From assembly GCA_028335825.1 (NCBI GenBank), contig JAIOKI010000002.1:62001-126000 (forward strand): DNA of 64,000 nucleotides, read 5' to 3'. Under the pieces are notes generated by a model. It had not been told where the DNA came from. It did no database searches and was given only the letters and a program-made list of their open reading frames with translations. The position numbers and the translations under genes are program-made. Position 1 is the stretch's first letter. Every line of letters begins with the position of its first letter. The stretch comes from Nosema muscidifuracis (Eukaryota; Microsporidia; Nosematidae). Below are positions 1 through 10,765 of this stretch, in pieces.

Positions 1-1231
1 GAAGAAATTAAATAACATCACTGTATCATTAGAAATATTATCTTTATTTTTTTTTTTCTCGTACATATCACACATTTCAAAATACATTGATAGATCAAAA
101 AAGACACTTGAAATATTATCAGGTTTATAGCTAATTTCATCAATGATAAACTGAGAAAGTTTTTCGTAATATTCAGATTCAGAATTATCATTTTCTTTGA
201 TTAATTTAGGATTAACGTAATCAAGATTTAGTTTATTATTACATTTTTCAACTAAATCTAAGGTGAATAGAATTTCATACATTATCAAATTTCTAGATTT
301 TCCTTTATTAGATAAAATATTTATTAAAATATCCTTGTATAAATTACTATCTTTTATAAGGTAAAAAAATCTTAAAATACTTTCAATATTTTCTACGCTG
401 CTATTTTGACAAGTTTCGAAAAAAAATCTTTATTTCTTCAAAAACATCTTCATCGATACAATTATTGTTTTTGAAATAAGAATACCAATTCGTAAATATT
501 TTATCATTAAATAATCTTACTTGAAGATTTTGATCTTATTTTTTACTAGAGTTAGCTAAAGACTCATTATGGTTTAAAGTATCATCTTGAACAAATACAC
601 CATTTTCATTAGATTCTGTTATTTTTCTGCATTTATCAAATTTTTTTGCTCTTGACTTAACTATATCATCTTTCATATCAATATAAATACGGGAAATATT
701 TATTAATGATGATAATCGTAATATTTCGTTTAATTTTTCATCCTTATAATTAGAATACTTTTTGATATGATACTCTAGATATTTTTTGTAATTAAATTCA
801 TTCATGTCAATACTGTATATAAATGTATTTTTACTATCTTGAGTTAATCTAAAATTTAAATCAAAATAATCACAACCTTTTAAATAGCTTAGATTAGAAT
901 ATGATTTTCTATTATTGTATGAGTTTTTTGAAAATGAATTATTTTTCACGTCTTTATTGTATATTAAATATGACTTAGTAACTTTATTATAATTAATAAA
1001 ACGAGAATAATTTGAAAGATTTTTAATTAAATTATAGATTAGATCTTTATATTTAATAGTTTCCTTATTTTTAACAATATAAAAAAACTTATCTATATCA
1101 GAAAATCAGTGATTTACGGATCTTTAGTACATGCATTGGAAGATTACAGTCTTTGCTTATAAATACAAAATCTCCTGAATCAGTTTTCTTTGAAATAATT
1201 TAAAAACCTCTCGTATTTCTTTTTCAAATTA
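1..1231 (-). pseudogene. Decaying host gene, downstream part of a secreted-protein locus
   Basis: This appears to be one long reading unit on the minus strand running off the left edge, cut into several open pieces. The largest piece is open from about 1107 down to an in-frame TAA at 536-538; no ATG is needed because an open frame continues above 949. After that TAA the same frame continues, with plausible coding residues, to an A8 run near 420-427. There the frame changes, and the new frame stays open to base 1. Further up, frame changes near 1110, 1170 and 1240 would link it to the small signal-peptide ORF at 1232-1417. Residues are rich in K, N, D, E, I and Y, as in neighbouring genes. I recognise no domain. 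About five breaks suggest a real pseudogene rather than one sequencing error, though homopolymer errors could account for some. Confidence 0.55.
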
Positions 1232-1417
1232 TCATTTTTCATCTAAATCATCTAAAAACTTCTTGTATTTATTTTTCAAATTATCTTTTTGCTTCGAAAT
1301 TTCTTTTTTCAAATTATCAGCTTTCTTCGAAATTACTTTAGATAAACTTTTTCGTTTTTCTTTTTTCAAATCAGATGTAGCAATTGATATTAAATATAGT
1401 AAAGCAAAAAATTTCAT
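1232..1417 (-). CDS. Short secreted lysine-rich protein, or 5' end of the decaying locus
   Basis: This encodes about 61 residues starting at the ATG at 1415-1417. That start is chosen because GGGG at 1421-1424 (CCCC on the coding strand) lies four bases upstream, matching the start signal of the other genes; a longer non-ATG frame to 1438 is unlikely. The first 15 residues (MKFFALLYLISIATS) form a typical signal peptide. The rest is a charged, probably coiled-coil segment with KKEISKQKDNLKNKY-like repeats ending at TGA. A second, similar lysine-rich segment lies just downstream in another frame, which is why I think this ORF was the amino end of the broken gene that follows. It may still be made as a small secreted peptide. 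Function unknown. Confidence 0.5.
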   Translation of the reverse strand: MKFFALLYLISIATSDLKKEKRKSLSKVISKKADNLKKEISKQKDNLKNKYKKFLDDLDEK

Positions 1418-1438
1418 GATGGGGTAAAAAAATTTCAA

Positions 1439-1992
1439 ATTTATATTTTTAAAAATAAATTAATTTTTTTTTTAATTTAAAATTGACAAATAAAAAATCA
1501 TAGATATGTTAGAAATAAAGAAATAAAGAATTCTTATTTTTAATTTAAAAACTATAAGAATATATTTTTGCAATTTTTTATTGTAGTTAGAAAATAATAA
1601 ATATATCATAATTAATATAATATTTTATTTTTATGTAATTGTTGTGTAATTTTAATTTACAAATAAAAATTTATCATTTAAATTAAAAATATATCAAACA
1701 TTTATATATGTCAGATACAGAGATAATAATTTTCTTTTTGTCTTCAGAATGCTTATGATTAAAGAAATTAAATTTTATAAATTCAAGATGTTTGATTGAT
1801 AATGATAAATTAAAAATTACGTATTTAAATTCTGATTTTATAATTTATAATTTGAGACACTGTAGATAATCCAATAAATTATATAACAATAATGATTGAT
1901 AATTTAAATACTTTATTATTTTTAGAAGAGTAGAATTTCATCTTCTATTTATAGTTGATTATACATAGATAAATTGATTGTTTCAAAGTATT
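1439..1992. other. AT-rich spacer with no gene seen
   Basis: No open frame of note, no RNA-like structure and no clear repeat. It separates the left-edge secreted-protein locus from the first copy of the long direct repeat. Confidence 0.5.
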
Positions 1993-3505
1993 GTACTAAT
2001 ATTAAACATATATTTAATATGAAGTGAGTAATTTTAAAAATATAATTTTTTAACTTAAATTAATAATTCACATTTCTAAAAATTACCAGCCAAAGTTAAA
2101 AATTCAATATTTAATAGGTATGAATATTGTGCACATAAATGTTACGTTATATCAAGACCAAACAAAGAAAATTGGAATGATCCTTCTACAATTTGAATAA
2201 AATAAAAATTTTAATTATCATCTTACGAAAAAACTACGTGGTCATAACAAAATTTTTATATAATAATATAACATAACAGGATATTTTTTGTATTTATTTG
2301 TAAAGAAATTCATTATTATGTTTCTTTTTATTAATGCTCTAAACTTATTATGAGCTACTTGCACATGAATTCTGTTGATGCAGAATTTAATCATTATTCT
2401 ATATAATATAATTACTTAGTCCTAAATGCCATTCGAATTGATTTTATGAGAATGCTTGTTATTATACCAGATTTTGTTTTTAACATATTTTTGATAACTA
2501 CAGTACAGTAACCATACATTCTTTGTTAATATTATTTATTGATTTTCCAAAATGTCAAATAAATTGCCCTTTTATTATGAATTTCTATTGGATAAACAAA
2601 ATAAAGGAAATGAAATCTTATACATATATTATTACATCTATAGACAAAGAGGACAATGTACCAATAGAAAAATTTATTGCCAATTCTTTAATTTATATCG
2701 TAATGCAAAAGCTAAAACTTTTGATGTTGACTTATTAAATCAAGTTTTGTGTATATACACACTACTGAATTCTTAAATTGTAAATTAAAAGCAATACTTG
2801 CTGATTCATTATTTGTATAAGCTACATTATAGGTTGATTTATGAAACAATGACAAGAATTGTATTATTCGTACTAATCTCTATGTATGGATTGAAGTCTG
2901 ATTGTATGCCATTTACAAGTATTTTAGATTAAGATAATTTTGATATTACTGAATTTTACTTACCAGATGGCAAAAGCTTCATCTTATTTGTGGATAAAAG
3001 ATGGTCGTTGTTTGTGATATAGAATATTTATGAAGGTTTTCTTCAAGTAGTTTCTATTAGTACATATCATACCTAGATATTATAAATGACATAGCTTTCT
3101 CATGATCTATTGTTTTCTATTTTATAAAACTTATTTTAATGTCTTTAGTCTAGAAATCATTTAGTAGATTTTGAAGAAGTCTATAATTTGCTTAGATATG
3201 GGTTTTTTTCACTTTGGACAAGCTATATGGTTAGACATTGTTATTAATTGAAATAATAGTGGAAGAAGTGTCAAGAATATAATGATTTCTTTTTTTATAT
3301 AATATAAAGAGGAACATTATTTTGAAGATAGTATTTTATGTATCTAAATATCTATCTGTTAATAGGTATAATTATAAGAGTCATAAACCAACTAATTAAT
3401 AAATTAACTTAAAATGATTTTACAGAAGCAGGCAAAGATAATCTTATAAATATATAAAATTTAATCTATGAGTAATTATATTTTCTTAAGTATTTTTAAT
3501 TTAAC
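1993..3505 (+). repeat. Long direct repeat, copy A (about 1.5 kb)
   Basis: Copy A aligns along its length with copy B at 4923-6430. Both begin with TACTA then ATTAAACATATATTT and share long identical stretches, for example the segments around 2150-2260 and 2860-3260. By eye the copies are roughly 90% identical with small indels. The best frames (2523-2776) are short and not conserved in length between copies, so I see no intact gene. This could be a decayed mobile element or a segmental duplication. Homology fades at about 3480-3510. Family not recognised. Confidence 0.8.
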
Positions 3506-3839
3506 AAAAAAAATATATTCTGAAAAATAAATTAAATATAAAATTAAAGAGATGTATTAATCTTATTTATAATAATTAATAAAGTACAAACTTTAAGAGA
3601 ATATTCTAAGTTTTACATAAAGAGATATAATACTTAAAAGAAATATTTATTTTTCTGCATACTACTCAAATAACATCTATGAAAAACTTTTTATATTATA
3701 AAAATTATAATATATTTTATCTATGTAGAGTAAATTCTTGATATATGCTTAATAAATAATTTTTACTAAACATCAGATCATGTAAAATTTATTATTTTAT
3801 TCATGTTATGTAATACAGATATATAATTAAATTTAATGA
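3506..3839. other. AT-rich spacer between repeat A and the LINE coding end
   Basis: No gene is visible. It may include the 3' untranslated tail of the minus-strand LINE fragment, but no poly-A tail or 3' motif clearly marks its end. Confidence 0.35.
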
Positions 3840-4919
3840 GTTATTTGTTTCTGCTCAGAATCGTTCAATAGTCAGGTTGATATCATTTGGCAGGTCTAGC
3901 CCTTCACAGTTCTTGTTTACTGTGGTATTTTTACCGCTCAAAAGCTCAATTATTACTTTTGGCTCGTCCCCTGTTACTTTCCTGTCTTCAGCAGTTGCCT
4001 TCCCAGCTAGTGCACTTACGGCTCTAACCACTTCTTCCTCTCCTGCATCTTCCTGGTCATATCCTCGTCTTCGATCCAAAGAGATAGACTCTAAGGTCTT
4101 CTTCAGTACAATAGACTGGATGTATGCTTCTAGGAAGGGTAGGATTTCCAGCTCCCTGATATACTTCTGGTGGTATTTGGTTACCACTCCATCCCATTTC
4201 ATGACATAAGGAACTATTCTTGTTCGAGATTTATGAATTAATCCCAATTCATTGGCAAGAAGATCGTATTTTCTAAGTTTCTCATTCTCAACTATTGTAA
4301 GTCGATCCTGGTTGGTAATACCAACTTCCACTATTAATATCTCTTTCTTCTTCTTGTCAAATACAAGAATATCAGGCTTATTATGGCTAACTTTAATACT
4401 AGTTGATACTCTTGTGTCCACTCGTATCTCAGCTCTTTCATTCTCAATTATTTCTTGTACTGAGTGGCCACGTATCTTATTAGTCTTCTTAAAGCCATAT
4501 TTCTTGCATAGTAAGAGATGAATACATCTAACTACCTCGTTGTGTCGCTTCATATAATCAAAACCCAACATTCGATCACATTTGGTAGCCAGATGATCCA
4601 CGGTCTTCCTATGAGATCCACAGTGGGGGCATTGCCCTTCCTGTCCACAGAATATATTCCTATCCTGCAGGAAGCAATAAATTGCCTCGGATCTAGCCTG
4701 GTTGTTCCCTTTTACCAGCCAGGTAGAGGAGTCTCTGATGCTCACTAATTCATTCCCTTTAGCTTTAAACAACTTTCCATGGTTTGTTCTTTTACCTATT
4801 TCGTTGTAAATCGCCGTTCTTTGGGCTTCTCTTAGCATCTTGTGGGTTATCTCCCCTACAAAGTTATACCTTGCTTTGAGGTACTCCCTGATAGTAAAGA
4901 GATGAGACTTGGTCTCTTA
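3840..4919 (-). mobile_element. 5'-truncated non-LTR retrotransposon (R2/R4/Dong-like, restriction-like endonuclease)
   Basis: A minus-strand LINE fragment keeps only the C-terminal part of the single ORF; the reverse transcriptase is absent. Base composition is visibly richer in G and C than the flanks. The coding frame is open from the 5' junction at about 4917 to the stop at 3855. The 5' junction abuts the first bases of repeat copy B. 5' truncation is the usual outcome of target-primed reverse transcription. R2/R4-type elements with such an endonuclease are known from microsporidia. No target-site duplication could be defined. Confidence 0.85.
3855..4917 (-). CDS. LINE ORF fragment: CCHC zinc knuckle plus PD-(D/E)xK endonuclease
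   Basis: The frame is open upstream of the first ATG (4836-4838) up to the truncation point near 4917, so the ATG is only an internal methionine. Residues about 70-88 counted from that ATG hold a zinc knuckle (CPHCGSH, then H and C: CCHC spacing). This is followed by a block with KRHNEVVRC that is typical of R2/R4 elements. A restriction-like endonuclease core follows, with KPDILVFD and ILIVEVG carrying the PD...E-x signature. The last 80 residues (RRRGYDQEDAGEEE and following) are acidic and of unknown function. The fragment lacks the reverse transcriptase, so it cannot move by itself. Base and codon use differ from the neighbouring AT-rich genes, consistent with a mobile origin. Confidence 0.8.
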
Positions 4920-4922
4920 CTA

Positions 4923-6430
4923 CTATTAAACATATATTTAATATGAAGTGAGTAATTTCAAAAATATAATTTTGTAACTATAATTAATATTTCAAACAAA
5001 ATTCCAGCCAAAGTTACAAAATCAATATTTAATAGGTTTGAAGATTATGCACATAAATGTTACGTTATACCAGGACTTAACAAAAAAATTGGAATGATCC
5101 TTCTACAATTTGTATAGAATAAAAATTTTTATTATCATCTTACGAAAAGCCACGTGGTCATAACAAAATTTATATATAATAATATAACATAACAGGATAT
5201 TTTTTTGTATTTGTTTGTAAAGAAATTCATTTATTTTTTTTCTTTTTCTTAATGCTCTAAACTTATTATGAGCTACTTACACATGAATTCTGTTGATTCA
5301 GAATTTAATCATTATTCTATATAATATAATTACTTAGTCCTAAATGCCATCCGAACTGATTTCTGAGAATACTTGTTATTATACCAGATTTTGTACTAGA
5401 CATACCTTTAGATCACTACTGTATAGGAATTATACATTCTTTTTTAATATTTTCAGTAATTTTCCAAAATTTCAAATAAATTACCCCTTTTTTATAAATT
5501 TCTATTGGATAAACAAAATAAGGGAAATTAAATCTTAGAAATATATTATTACATCTATATACAAAGGGGACAATGTACCAATAGAAAAATTTATTGTCAA
5601 TTCTTCAATTTATATCGTAATGCAATAGCTACCATTTTTGATGTTGACTTATTATATCAAGTGGTGAGTATATTTGTACTACTGAATTTACTGATTTATT
5701 AAATTGTAAATGAAGAGCAATACTTGCTGATTCATTATTTGTATAAGCTACATTATAGGCTTGTTTATGGCACAATGACAAGAATTGTATTATTTTATAC
5801 TGTAAAAGTCTCTATTTATTAATTGAAGTCTGATTGTATGCCATTTACTGTTATCTTAGATTAAGATAATTTTGATATTACTGAATTAAACTCACCAGAT
5901 GGCATAAGCTTCATCTTATTTGTGGATAAAAGATAGTCGTTGTTTGTGATATAGAATATTTATGAAGGTTTTCTTCAAGTAGTTTCTATTAGTACATATC
6001 ATACCTGGATATTATAAATGACATAGCTTTCTCATGATCTATTGTTTTCTATTTTATAAAACTTATTTTAATGTCTTTAGTCTAGAAATCATTTAGTAGA
6101 TTTTGAAGAAGTCTATCATTTGCTTAGATATGGGTTTTTTCACTTTGGACAAGCTATATGGTTAGAAATTGTTATTAATTGAAATAATAGTGGAAGAAGT
6201 GTCAAAAAATATAATGATTTGTTTATTTATATAATTAAAGAGGAACATTAATTTTAAGATAGTATTTTATGTATCTAAATATCTATCTATTAATAGGTAT
6301 AATCCTATAAATTCATAAACCAACCAATTAATAAATTAACTTAAAACGATTTTACAGAAGAAGTAAAAGATAATTTTATAAATATATAAAAATTTAATTT
6401 ATGACTAATTTCTTTAAGCACTTATTTATA
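4923..6430 (+). repeat. Long direct repeat, copy B (about 1.5 kb)
   Basis: This is the second copy of the repeat at 1993-3505, in the same orientation, immediately beyond the 5' end of the LINE fragment. It has the same landmarks in the same order (for example GGAATGATCCTTCTACAA, then CACGTGGTCATAAC in copy B, then CTTATTATGAGCTACTT). No intact reading frame is conserved between the copies. Confidence 0.8.
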
Positions 6431-6516
6431 TTAAACTGACAAATTAAATTTATATCATTAAACAGTTAAATAGAATTTATTGTATACAAAATATTTTATT
6501 TATACTGATATAGATA

Positions 6517-6520
6517 CCCC
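6517..6520 (+). promoter_or_regulatory. CCCC start-signal candidate upstream of the cysteine-rich gene
   Basis: CCCC lies about 37 bases before the ATG at 6557, further away than for most genes here. It is the only C-run near this start. Confidence 0.4.
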
Positions 6521-6556
6521 TTTAAAGGTATTTAAAGAATTTTATTACAGTAGTTT

Positions 6557-6904
6557 ATGTATTCTTTCATAATGATTCTCTTAGTATCAAGTATCTTTAC
6601 AAGACAATCAGATATGTGTAATATAAATAAATCTCATGATTGCTGTAAAGATAAGTATGATGATAAATGCTGTATTGATGTGTGTAAAGAAAGATTAGAA
6701 CATAAAAATTCAGATTCAATGTTTAGTTGTGATAATGACAAGCCATGTTGCAGTCAAAATATGTGTAATGAAGGGGTAAAGAATACTTGTACTAAAGAAG
6801 ATTATGAAAATATAGTAGACGAAGTAGATCTTATTGCAAGAGAGTTATGTAGATTATCAGTCAGGATATCTAAAATAGCTTCAAAGATAGAGAAATGTAA
6901 ATAA
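6557..6904 (+). CDS. Small secreted cysteine-rich protein
   Basis: This encodes 115 residues. The first 15 or so (MYSFIMILLVSSIFT) look like a cleavable signal peptide. The mature part holds 13 cysteines, including CC pairs near residues 29-30, 38-39 and 64-65, so an extracellular disulfide-bonded fold is likely. The last 35 residues are a cysteine-poor amphipathic helix ending in KIEKCK. There is no membrane anchor. It stands alone between repeat copy B and a long spacer. In a parasite this size and pattern suggests an exported effector, a spore-wall component or a polar-tube-associated component. I recognise no family, and the function is inference only. Confidence 0.7.
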   Translation: MYSFIMILLVSSIFTRQSDMCNINKSHDCCKDKYDDKCCIDVCKERLEHKNSDSMFSCDNDKPCCSQNMCNEGVKNTCTKEDYENIVDEVDLIARELCRLSVRISKIASKIEKCK

Positions 6905-8249
6905 AATATGTTTATTGAAATTTTTATATTTACATATTTTTAGGATCAAAATATTAAATTATATATTGTTTGTTCACATATTATAATTGTTATAAAATAT
7001 TATAGTTAAGTGAAATGTAAACATAAAGATAATATTATTTAGACTTTAATTAAAACAAATAAATATTCAAATAGTTTTAATGCTAATATTATAGATAAAC
7101 TAATTATTATTATCTATTAATATATTTTAAATATAAATGAATCTAATGATTTGATTAATTGGTTTACCTTTAAACTGTATTCTAGCTGAATATGACTTTT
7201 TTCATGTTAAATTTAATTTGTTGAAAAGTCCATTCTTTAACTAAAAAGTGCAAATACATTTATAATTTAAATAATATAATATTTTCTTAATATATATAGT
7301 ATACAGGAAATAGTTATATTTTTGACTTTAAATTATTGTCTACATATAAAAAACATAATTAACAAAATATTGTTGATGATATAATTCAAAAAATTTTATA
7401 ATTAAAATTGTGCCATACATCTCAAATTGCATTATTTTTTATTTGTTATTTTTTTTAAAAAATTTTATCCCTAAATATTTATTTAACATGTAAAAAATTT
7501 CTTACGAATCAGAAGAAATTATGAAAATTCTATAACTAGACATATAGAGATATTTGATGATAATGTTTAGAAAAAAAATCTGATTAATATAATTTATATT
7601 TATGATAAGTTTTTAGAATCATGTCTTTTCTACCACATAGTATAATTTTATTTGTTATTTAAATATTGTGAAAAAAAGATTTTGTCTAGAGATATGTATA
7701 TTGAAATATTAAAAATAAGGGAAACAGCAGTGTCTAGAAGTTTATTTATATTGTTCTGTAATCAGACATTTTACTCAATAGCTTTTGGATGATCTTGATA
7801 AAGCATTTTAGAATGTTAGCTTAAAAAATCATGAGTCATAAATATATCGAATACTTTTAAATGTTCAAGTGAGAAAAGTATTTTTACGTTTTCTAGGGAA
7901 TGTCAAACAAAAGTAGGTGATTTTCATTAATTTTCTAAAGTTTTTTAGTTGCCTTTGTTTACTTGATCTTTCATCACAGGGTTCAATTTTATTTGTATAA
8001 ATACGATGAGTTAATTCTTTTCACTATTACACTAATTTATAATATAACTTTTACTTCGTAATATTCTCTAAATATCTAATAATTATTAGAAAGCATCATG
8101 TGATAAACTGAATTAGTTTTAATTTATTTATTTATTTTCTATTATTTCTGTATTTTTTAATTAAACAGATTAATATATTATATTTAAATTTATTTTAATA
8201 TACACTTTTATGTAATTATTAAACTCTATGATTTTTTATATACATTTAA
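6905..8249. other. Spacer, about 1.3 kb, no gene seen
   Basis: AT-rich sequence with no credible reading frame. The part from 7480 to 8000 is slightly less AT-biased but shows no recognisable protein or RNA. Confidence 0.45.
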
Positions 8250-9062
8250 TTAAACATCAGTATTCAATTCATCTTGCTTAGTATCTTTTTTATATGTTTT
8301 CCTAAATACTTTGAAAACCATAAATCCAAATATAGAAATAACCAATGCAGAAACACAAAGCCCAGCAGAAGATATCAACTCAGTATTATTATCTTGTGAA
8401 ATATATTCCCCACTTGATCTAGGTAATCTTTTTATACCTTGGAAATCTTCAACAGAGATATTTGAAATATTAAATCCTACCATTTCTTCAATTTCTTTAA
8501 TTTGATTATTATAATTGGGATTTGTACATTTCCCTTTTACTCTTGGATTAAATCTCGTACTTAAGAATTTTTCATCATCACGAAAATTATCTTTTAATTC
8601 ATAAGCAGCACATATAAGACTGTTAAAACTATTTCTATGATTCTTACATAAACCATTGACAGATTTTTGTATTCTTTCTCTTGTATCATTGAGTAAATTT
8701 TCATCAATATCATACATAATACCGTCTACAACTCTTATGTTGAACATATCACATTTTAAATGCTTTTGGTCGCTTTTTAGATTATCAAGGCTAATATTGT
8801 GACATGTAGTATCAAAATTTACATTTTTAAGAAAGTAATCAAGACATATTTGATTACATTTACACATTTGTCTTGTTAGTTGAACTATACATTTTGGATA
8901 ATTATCAAGGACTTTTCTTAATTCAGAAGTATCTTCAATATGTTTATCATTAATTGATTTACATAATACTTGGTATTCTTTCATAATTTTAAATCTCCAT
9001 TTCTCAAACTCTAAAAATTTATTCAAGTAATTTTTTTCAACCTTAATCCCATCGTTATTCAT
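8250..9062 (-). CDS. Membrane-anchored cysteine-containing protein, family member 1
   Basis: This encodes 270 residues; GGG at 9068-9070 (CCC on the coding strand) precedes the ATG by five bases. There is no obvious signal peptide. The large N-terminal part has FEKWR near residue 18, the TRQMCKCNQ segment around residues 62-70, and spaced cysteines including C-x-YEL near residue 150. A hydrophobic helix (LCVSALVISIFGFMVF) lies about 30 residues from the C-terminus, followed by a basic tail with KVFRKTYKK. It is therefore a C-terminally anchored membrane protein. It is a divergent paralogue of 10766-11590, which lies head-to-head 1.7 kb away. Similarity covers most of the length, with identical TRQMCKC. 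No known family is recognised; likely lineage-specific. Confidence 0.75.
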   Translation of the reverse strand: MNNDGIKVEKNYLNKFLEFEKWRFKIMKEYQVLCKSINDKHIEDTSELRKVLDNYPKCIVQLTRQMCKCNQICLDYFLKNVNFDTTCHNISLDNLKSDQKHLKCDMFNIRVVDGIMYDIDENLLNDTRERIQKSVNGLCKNHRNSFNSLICAAYELKDNFRDDEKFLSTRFNPRVKGKCTNPNYNNQIKEIEEMVGFNISNISVEDFQGIKRLPRSSGEYISQDNNTELISSAGLCVSALVISIFGFMVFKVFRKTYKKDTKQDELNTDV

Positions 9063-10765
9063 TCTAAGGGATGAATATTCTACTTTTATATCTTTTTAAT
9101 GTAACATATTAATTAAATAAATTTAATTTAGTGATATATTTTTTGGTAATAACAGTTTAAAAATTATAAACTATTTTTATTACAATTTTAACTTGTAAAT
9201 TAAAATATTAAATTTATATAGATGATTACCGAAAAAGTATTTTATTAAATTCGTCTCTAATTTGATAGTAAGAAAATTAAAAAGTGATCTTGTATTTATT
9301 GACTAATTTATCATTATCAGTAATTAGATTAAACATCTAAATATTTCTTTAAGATCAAAAAAGAATCAAATGTATCTAATCTTATTATAAATCAGTAAAG
9401 TGTTTGTAGTATTTTTCTATTAGTATTTCGAATATATTAGAATGATGTTTTGTTTTCATTTACCAATAAACATATTGTGACTTATTAGAGTAGCTTAATC
9501 TTTTGGATAAATTATAAAGTCTCTTGAATTTGAAAATCAGATATAAAAACCTTTTAACAATGATTATGTAGCTATCATTAAATAGAAATTATCTGAATAT
9601 ATATACCTGTTAAATAATATAAAAGATTGTAACTAAATATTTAACAATATAATAGAATAATAAATCATCTTCATATTATTATGAATTAAGTACCTTCTAA
9701 AATGTTAAAAATTGGAAATCAATTTATAGAACTGATATATATAGAGTTATTAAAATTGTAAGAATATATACTGATTTATATTCTCGAACAGAAATTTTAA
9801 ATCATTTGTAAAATTAGTAGTATGGTAGACACTTTTTACTCACCAAATTTACGAGGGTTTGTGATTTTTTAAATGAAAAATGATATTTTACTGAATCTTA
9901 AAAAGCACTTTTTTTTATTAAATTATTTTTAGAGATACATTAATTACTAAATGTTAGAATTTTATGTTTTCTATCATTAAGGTTTCATAAAAAGTTGTAG
10001 GAGTAAAAGAAAATTGTACATAGATATTTCATTAATATTTAATGAAATTTTAATTTGTAATATAGATAAGCAGGTTAAACTCTTTTTAATATACAATAAT
10101 ATAAATTTATTCAAGTATATAACGTAAAAAAAATCATTACTAAGTCTAAATTGAATTTAATCTTTAAAATATAATAAGTTAACTTTCATAGAAAAAAATC
10201 GTATATAATTAACATGATATAAAAAAAAATTAATTATAATTATATAATGAAAAAGATTAAAATTCTTTTCTTCTTATTAAAGATTAGAAAAATAAACTAA
10301 TTAATTTGAGAAACACGAATAATTTAATTAATAAAATTTATTAAAATTTTTAATTATAAAAGAAAAGTCTCAATAAATTAAAGGTACTAAAAAAGATTTT
10401 ATTTTGGATCTTATAATAGAAAAAAATAATATTTTTTTTTACATTTTCAAAAAAAACTATATTTATTAATTTTATTAAATACATTAAAATTTTACAAAAA
10501 GTAATTAATTAAGTTAAACATAAATTGAGAAAAATTTATAAGTATATCTCTTTTATAAATACAGTAACAAATTATTTTGATGATCCATGACTCAACAAAT
10601 AATTTAAATCATTTAAAAAAATATAAATTAATTCATCATAACAATGATATTATAATTACAGTATAATAGAATAATCTATTTAAAACTCTAATTTTATAGT
10701 ACAGGTTTTAATATAAAAATTAATTTATAAGCTTAATTATAATTAATAAAAAAATAATCCCTTCA
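9063..10765. other. Divergent spacer between two paralogous membrane proteins
   Basis: 1.7 kb of AT-rich sequence holding the upstream regions of both paralogues. CCC-type signals sit at each end (9068-9070 on the minus side, 10759-10761 on the plus side). TGACTCA, a palindromic bZIP-like site, occurs at 10588-10594. No gene seen. Confidence 0.5.

Noticed and set aside
3877-4748. Plus-strand open frames over the LINE
   Set aside because: They are antisense shadows of the well-supported minus-strand endonuclease frame.
1993-6430. LTR retrotransposon with 1.5-kb terminal repeats
   Set aside because: The interior holds only an oppositely oriented non-LTR endonuclease fragment. I see no LTR-type protein genes, primer-binding site or defined TG...CA ends.
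8311-8505. Plus-strand ORF within 8250-9062
   Set aside because: Antisense shadow of the membrane-anchored paralogue.
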